DNA from: an uncultured Lachnospiraceae bacterium
Lineage (GTDB): Bacteria > Bacillota > Clostridia > Lachnospirales > Lachnospiraceae
Direction: 5' to 3'
DNA: 54,433 bases
NCBI GenBank assembly: GCA_947626965.1
Contig: CANQUH010000007.1
Coordinates: 1-54,433, forward strand
Below the pieces are notes generated by a model. It made no database searches and had not been told where the DNA came from. It worked only from the letters and a program-made list of their open reading frames with translations. The position numbers and the translations under genes were made by a program. Positions 51,452 to 54,433 of the stretch are shown one piece after another. The first letter of the stretch is position 1, and the number at the start of each line of letters is the position of its first letter.

Positions 51452-53881
51452 TCAGTTCATCTCAAACTGTATCAGAATATTCTGATACCCTTCATTCATC
51501 TCAATATACTGCTCCAGCTTGTTTTTAAACGCGGTAAGCTTCCTCTCATCCGCCTGTTTTGCGTAAATCACTTTCCTGTACACATCATTAATCCGGGCTA
51601 CCGGCTCATCCGACGGCCCGAGGATTGTTGTCTGATACCGGGCCGATGCCCTGCGCGCAAACTCTCCCAGATACGAAACTGCCGTCTCCAGCTTCTCCCT
51701 ATCTGCGCAGCTGCAGTGAATCGCGAGCATCCCGCCCACCGGAGGATAGCCGGACATCCTTCTGTACGCGATCTCTTTCTGGTAAAATGGCTCATATTCC
51801 TGCGCGGCGGCACAGACGACGGCATAATGTTCCGGAGCGTACGTCTGAATCACGACCTCCCCCGGAAGCATTCCCCGGCCTGCCCGGCCTGCCGCCTGAG
51901 TGAGCAACTGATAAGTCCGTTCCGCCGCCCGGAAATCACTGACATTCAGAGACAAATCCGCCGCAAGGATTCCGACCAGCGTCACATCCGGGAAATCATG
52001 TCCTTTCACAATCATCTGTGTCCCGATCAGAATATCCGCTTCCTTTTTGGAAAACGCATGAAGGATTGCGGCGTGCCCGTCCTTCCCGCGCGTCGTGTCC
52101 GCATCCATCCGCAGAATCCTGGCCTGCGGAAAAGCCTCCGCGACAATCTCCTCGATCTGCTGCGTTCCGATCCCAAAGCCTCCGATATATCTGGAACCGC
52201 AGGAAGGACATTCCCGAACACTCTCCCGCCGATAGCCGCAGTAATGGCAGATCATCTGGCCGTTCCTGTGCAGGGAAAGAGAAACGTCGCAGTGCGGACA
52301 TTTTATCACATGACCGCACGCCCTGCACACAACAGAACCGGAATATCCCCTCCGGTTCAGAAACAGCATCATCTGCTGATGATCAGCAAGGCATCTCTCC
52401 ATCTTTTCACGGAGAAGGCGGCTTAAAATCGAACGATTTCCCGCGCGCAGCTCTTCTCTGAGATCCGCTGTGCAGACCGTCGGAAGACACCCGCCCGACG
52501 CTCTTGAAGAAAGGCGGATCAAATGATAATCCCCCTGCTGTGCCCTGTAATACGCCTCCAGAGACGGCGTCGCAGAGCCAAGTACCAGCTTTGCGCCCTC
52601 CAGGGCTGCTCTCCTGGCCGCCGTTTCCCTCGCATGGTAGCGCGGAACACTCTCACTTCGATAGGAAGGCTCATGCTCTTCATCGATAATAATAATTCCA
52701 AGCTTTGGGAACGGTGTAAACAGTGCAGAACGCGGTCCGATCATAATGTCAATATCTCCGTTTCTCGCCCGCTCAAACTGATCATACCGCTCATTCGGCG
52801 TGAGCCTTGAATGAAGAATCGAGATCCTGTCCCCAAACCGTTTATAGAAACGCATCACATTCTGATACGTCAGAGAAATCTCCGGGATCAGAAGAATCGC
52901 CTGCTCTCCCTGTGCCAGAGCATACGCAATCAGTTCCATGTAGACCTCTGTCTTCCCGCTCCCGGTCACGCCGTGGATCAGATATTTTCCTGACGGTTCT
53001 GCCTGCCAGTTCCGGCAGATTTCATCGACTGCCAGACGCTGTTCCTCGTTCAATGTCAGAATCTGCTGCTTGGCTCTGCTGTCCTCGGATTTCCGGTCCC
53101 CGTGCAGCTCCCGGCATCCGGCGTCATCCCGGCCGGAGCATCTCCCTCCGCCTGGGGATAAAGCCGGTCGGGATATCTCCCCGTCCGCTCTCTGTCCGCC
53201 GGCCGACAGCATGCTTTCCTGCTCTGTGTGGTTCCCGCCATGCAAAAAAACCGCACCGTCTTCCTGTTCCTGCAGAAGCAGCCCCCGGATCAGCTGAGGC
53301 GTGCGGTAGACATGTTCACTCTCAAATTCCAGAATCCCTTTTTCTTCCATTGCGCGGACCACGGGCATGGTAATTTTCAGCGCTCCGCCCGCAATCTCCC
53401 ATGGGAGAACCGGCTGATCAATCAATGCCTCAAGCAGCCGTGCCCTGGCCTTCTGGTTTTTCTTTCTCAGACCGGCAAGTACTTCCAGGGCCTCCTCCCG
53501 TGACAGACAAAGCACAATCTTTTTCTTCTCTTTCGGCGCCGCTTTTTCGCGCAGCGGGAGCACCGTCCGAAGCGCCTGCACCGTTGTGGATCCGTAAAAA
53601 TCCCGCATCCACAATGCCAGAGCAACCAGCTTTGTATCCCCCCCGACAAGATCAGTCACAAGGCGGCTGACGAATTTCATTTTTCCTTTCTCATAAGACG
53701 GCTGATCCGCCAGCCGGAGCACATATCCCCGAATCATGCGGTTTCCTCTCCCGAACGGAATCTCCACCACGTTTCCCGGCTCCAGCTTACCGGCAAGTTC
53801 CTCCGGTATTATGTATTGAAATACTTTGTCAAGCTCACTGTGTGAGATATCGACAATAATATCCGCATACTGTTCAGTCAA
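51452..53881 (-). CDS. priA: Primosomal protein N' (replication-restart helicase PriA)
   Basis: Superfamily 2 3'-to-5' helicase that reloads the replisome at stalled forks. 809 residues. N-terminal DNA-binding domain, winged helix (to about 200), helicase core with Walker A GVTGSGKTEVY, DEEH box, QAAGRAGR, and the zinc clusters CRACGHVIKCPHC and CHYCGYRRESVRECPSC. Residues about 205-275 are a Gly/Ser/Arg-rich linker without conservation. The start is TTG, nine bases after GGGGAG. Confidence 0.96.
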   Translation of the reverse strand: MTEQYADIIVDISHSELDKVFQYIIPEELAGKLEPGNVVEIPFGRGNRMIRGYVLRLADQPSYEKGKMKFVSRLVTDLVGGDTKLVALALWMRDFYGSTTVQALRTVLPLREKAAPKEKKKIVLCLSREEALEVLAGLRKKNQKARARLLEALIDQPVLPWEIAGGALKITMPVVRAMEEKGILEFESEHVYRTPQLIRGLLLQEQEDGAVFLHGGNHTEQESMLSAGGQRADGEISRPALSPGGGRCSGRDDAGCRELHGDRKSEDSRAKQQILTLNEEQRLAVDEICRNWQAEPSGKYLIHGVTGSGKTEVYMELIAYALAQGEQAILLIPEISLTYQNVMRFYKRFGDRISILHSRLTPNERYDQFERARNGDIDIMIGPRSALFTPFPKLGIIIIDEEHEPSYRSESVPRYHARETAARRAALEGAKLVLGSATPSLEAYYRAQQGDYHLIRLSSRASGGCLPTVCTADLREELRAGNRSILSRLLREKMERCLADHQQMMLFLNRRGYSGSVVCRACGHVIKCPHCDVSLSLHRNGQMICHYCGYRRESVRECPSCGSRYIGGFGIGTQQIEEIVAEAFPQARILRMDADTTRGKDGHAAILHAFSKKEADILIGTQMIVKGHDFPDVTLVGILAADLSLNVSDFRAAERTYQLLTQAAGRAGRGMLPGEVVIQTYAPEHYAVVCAAAQEYEPFYQKEIAYRRMSGYPPVGGMLAIHCSCADREKLETAVSYLGEFARRASARYQTTILGPSDEPVARINDVYRKVIYAKQADERKLTAFKNKLEQYIEMNEGYQNILIQFEMN

Positions 53882-54028
53882 TTAATCTAACTCCCCGCAA
53901 TCTGTTTTTTAATTTTTTCCGCCTCTTTCTCAGAGCCTGCGCTCCTTTGGGCTGAATTTTCCGGTTCGGGCCTTTTCTTCCCGGATTCCTCATCTGATTC
54001 CCGTCTTTTTCAGATTCCGGATGGATTT
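53882..54028. other. murE-priA spacer
   Basis: 147 bases with no open frame, clear promoter or strong hairpin that I can see; murE and priA may be cotranscribed. Confidence 0.4.
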
Positions 54029-54433
54029 CTACCTTCCTTCCAGAATCTCCCGGATCAGCACCCTCTCATCCATCGGATATTTTTTTCCCTGAATCTCCTG
54101 ATAATCCTCATGTCCTTTTCCTGCAAGCACGATAATATCTCCCGGCTCGCCGTGATGAATCGTGTAGGCGATCGCCTCCTTGCGGTTTGTGATCGTCACA
54201 TATTTTCCGTCCGTCTTCTTGATGCCTGTCACAATGTCCGCGATGATATCCTCCGGTTCCTCAAAACGCGGATTGTCCGACGTGATCACCGTCAGATCCG
54301 CAAGTCTGCCGGAAACCTCTCCCATCTCGTACCGCCGCAGCTTCGAGCGGTTGCCCCCGCAGCCGAACATGCAGACAAGACGATGCGGATGATATTCCCG
54401 CAGCGTCTCAAGCAGACTCTCAAGCGCCATCGC
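54029..54433 (-). CDS. murE: UDP-MurNAc-tripeptide synthetase MurE, C-terminal part (cut by window edge)
   Basis: Only the last 135 codons are present; the gene continues beyond the right end. The Mur-ligase C-terminal domain is clear: RLVCMFGCGGNRSK (usual MurE GCGGxRD-type motif), VITSDNPRFEEP and VLAGKGHEDYQ. DNPR is the signature of enzymes that add meso-diaminopimelate, so this bacterium probably has mDAP-type peptidoglycan. The start cannot be seen. Confidence 0.93.
   Translation of the reverse strand, partial: AMALESLLETLREYHPHRLVCMFGCGGNRSKLRRYEMGEVSGRLADLTVITSDNPRFEEPEDIIADIVTGIKKTDGKYVTITNRKEAIAYTIHHGEPGDIIVLAGKGHEDYQEIQGKKYPMDERVLIREILEGR

Noticed and set aside
1..54433. CRISPR arrays, tRNA, rRNA, insertion sequences, prophage
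   Set aside because: No regularly spaced repeats, cloverleaf-like genes, transposase or phage proteins were found.

Overview
The window reads as chromosome from a spore-forming Clostridia species, most likely a Lachnospiraceae. The reasons are the sporulation cluster spoIIGA-sigE-sigG-ymxH, a Firmicutes-type mraZ/dcw division cluster, CodY, HrcA/CIRCE control, a PASTA kinase/PP2C pair, and a three-gene set of uncharacterised proteins beside nrdR that I associate with Lachnospiraceae. It is almost entirely core genome. I see no phage, insertion sequence, CRISPR, rRNA or tRNA. Base composition is near 50% GC, and most genes lie on the minus strand.

Layout. Position 1 opens with a perfect CIRCE operator and a promoter for a heat-shock operon (probably groES-groEL) lying off the left edge. 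Next come codY, topA, dprA and comM (minus). metY follows, with a divergent small membrane protein. A purine operon runs purC-purF-purB-purA. A second operon starts at nrdR and continues into a giant scaffold-like protein, an Hsp70/actin-like protein and a TPR protein; this is the best candidate here for an undescribed system. On the plus strand are aroD, then spoIIGA-sigE-sigG from a promoter resembling the Spo0A-controlled spoIIG promoter, and aroE. The aroE reading frame runs into a structured, repeat-like noncoding element.

From 25 kb to 39 kb lies the division and wall cluster. In transcription order it is mraZ, rsmH, ftsL-like, two class B PBPs, mraY, murD, ftsW, murA, ftsQ and ftsZ. 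Then come lgt with a tiny Spo0E-like gene overlapping its end, and ychF. The last 12 kb is a long minus-strand series: murE (partial), priA, def, fmt, a membrane zinc peptidase, rsmB, rlmN, stp, prkC, rsgA and rpe. It links primosome assembly, formyl-Met processing, rRNA methylation, ribosome maturation and wall-sensing Ser/Thr phosphorylation.

Signals. Consensus sigma-A promoters with exact 17-bp spacers are visible for groES, codY, metY, purC, nrdR, aroD, aroE, ftsZ and mraZ. A CodY box overlaps the codY promoter, and three 10-bp MraZ boxes lie just downstream of the mraZ promoter. Many genes start with TTG or GTG behind good ribosome binding sites, so several starts below are shorter than the longest open frame. 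Names such as DUF5716/DUF5717 are from memory and were not checked against a database.
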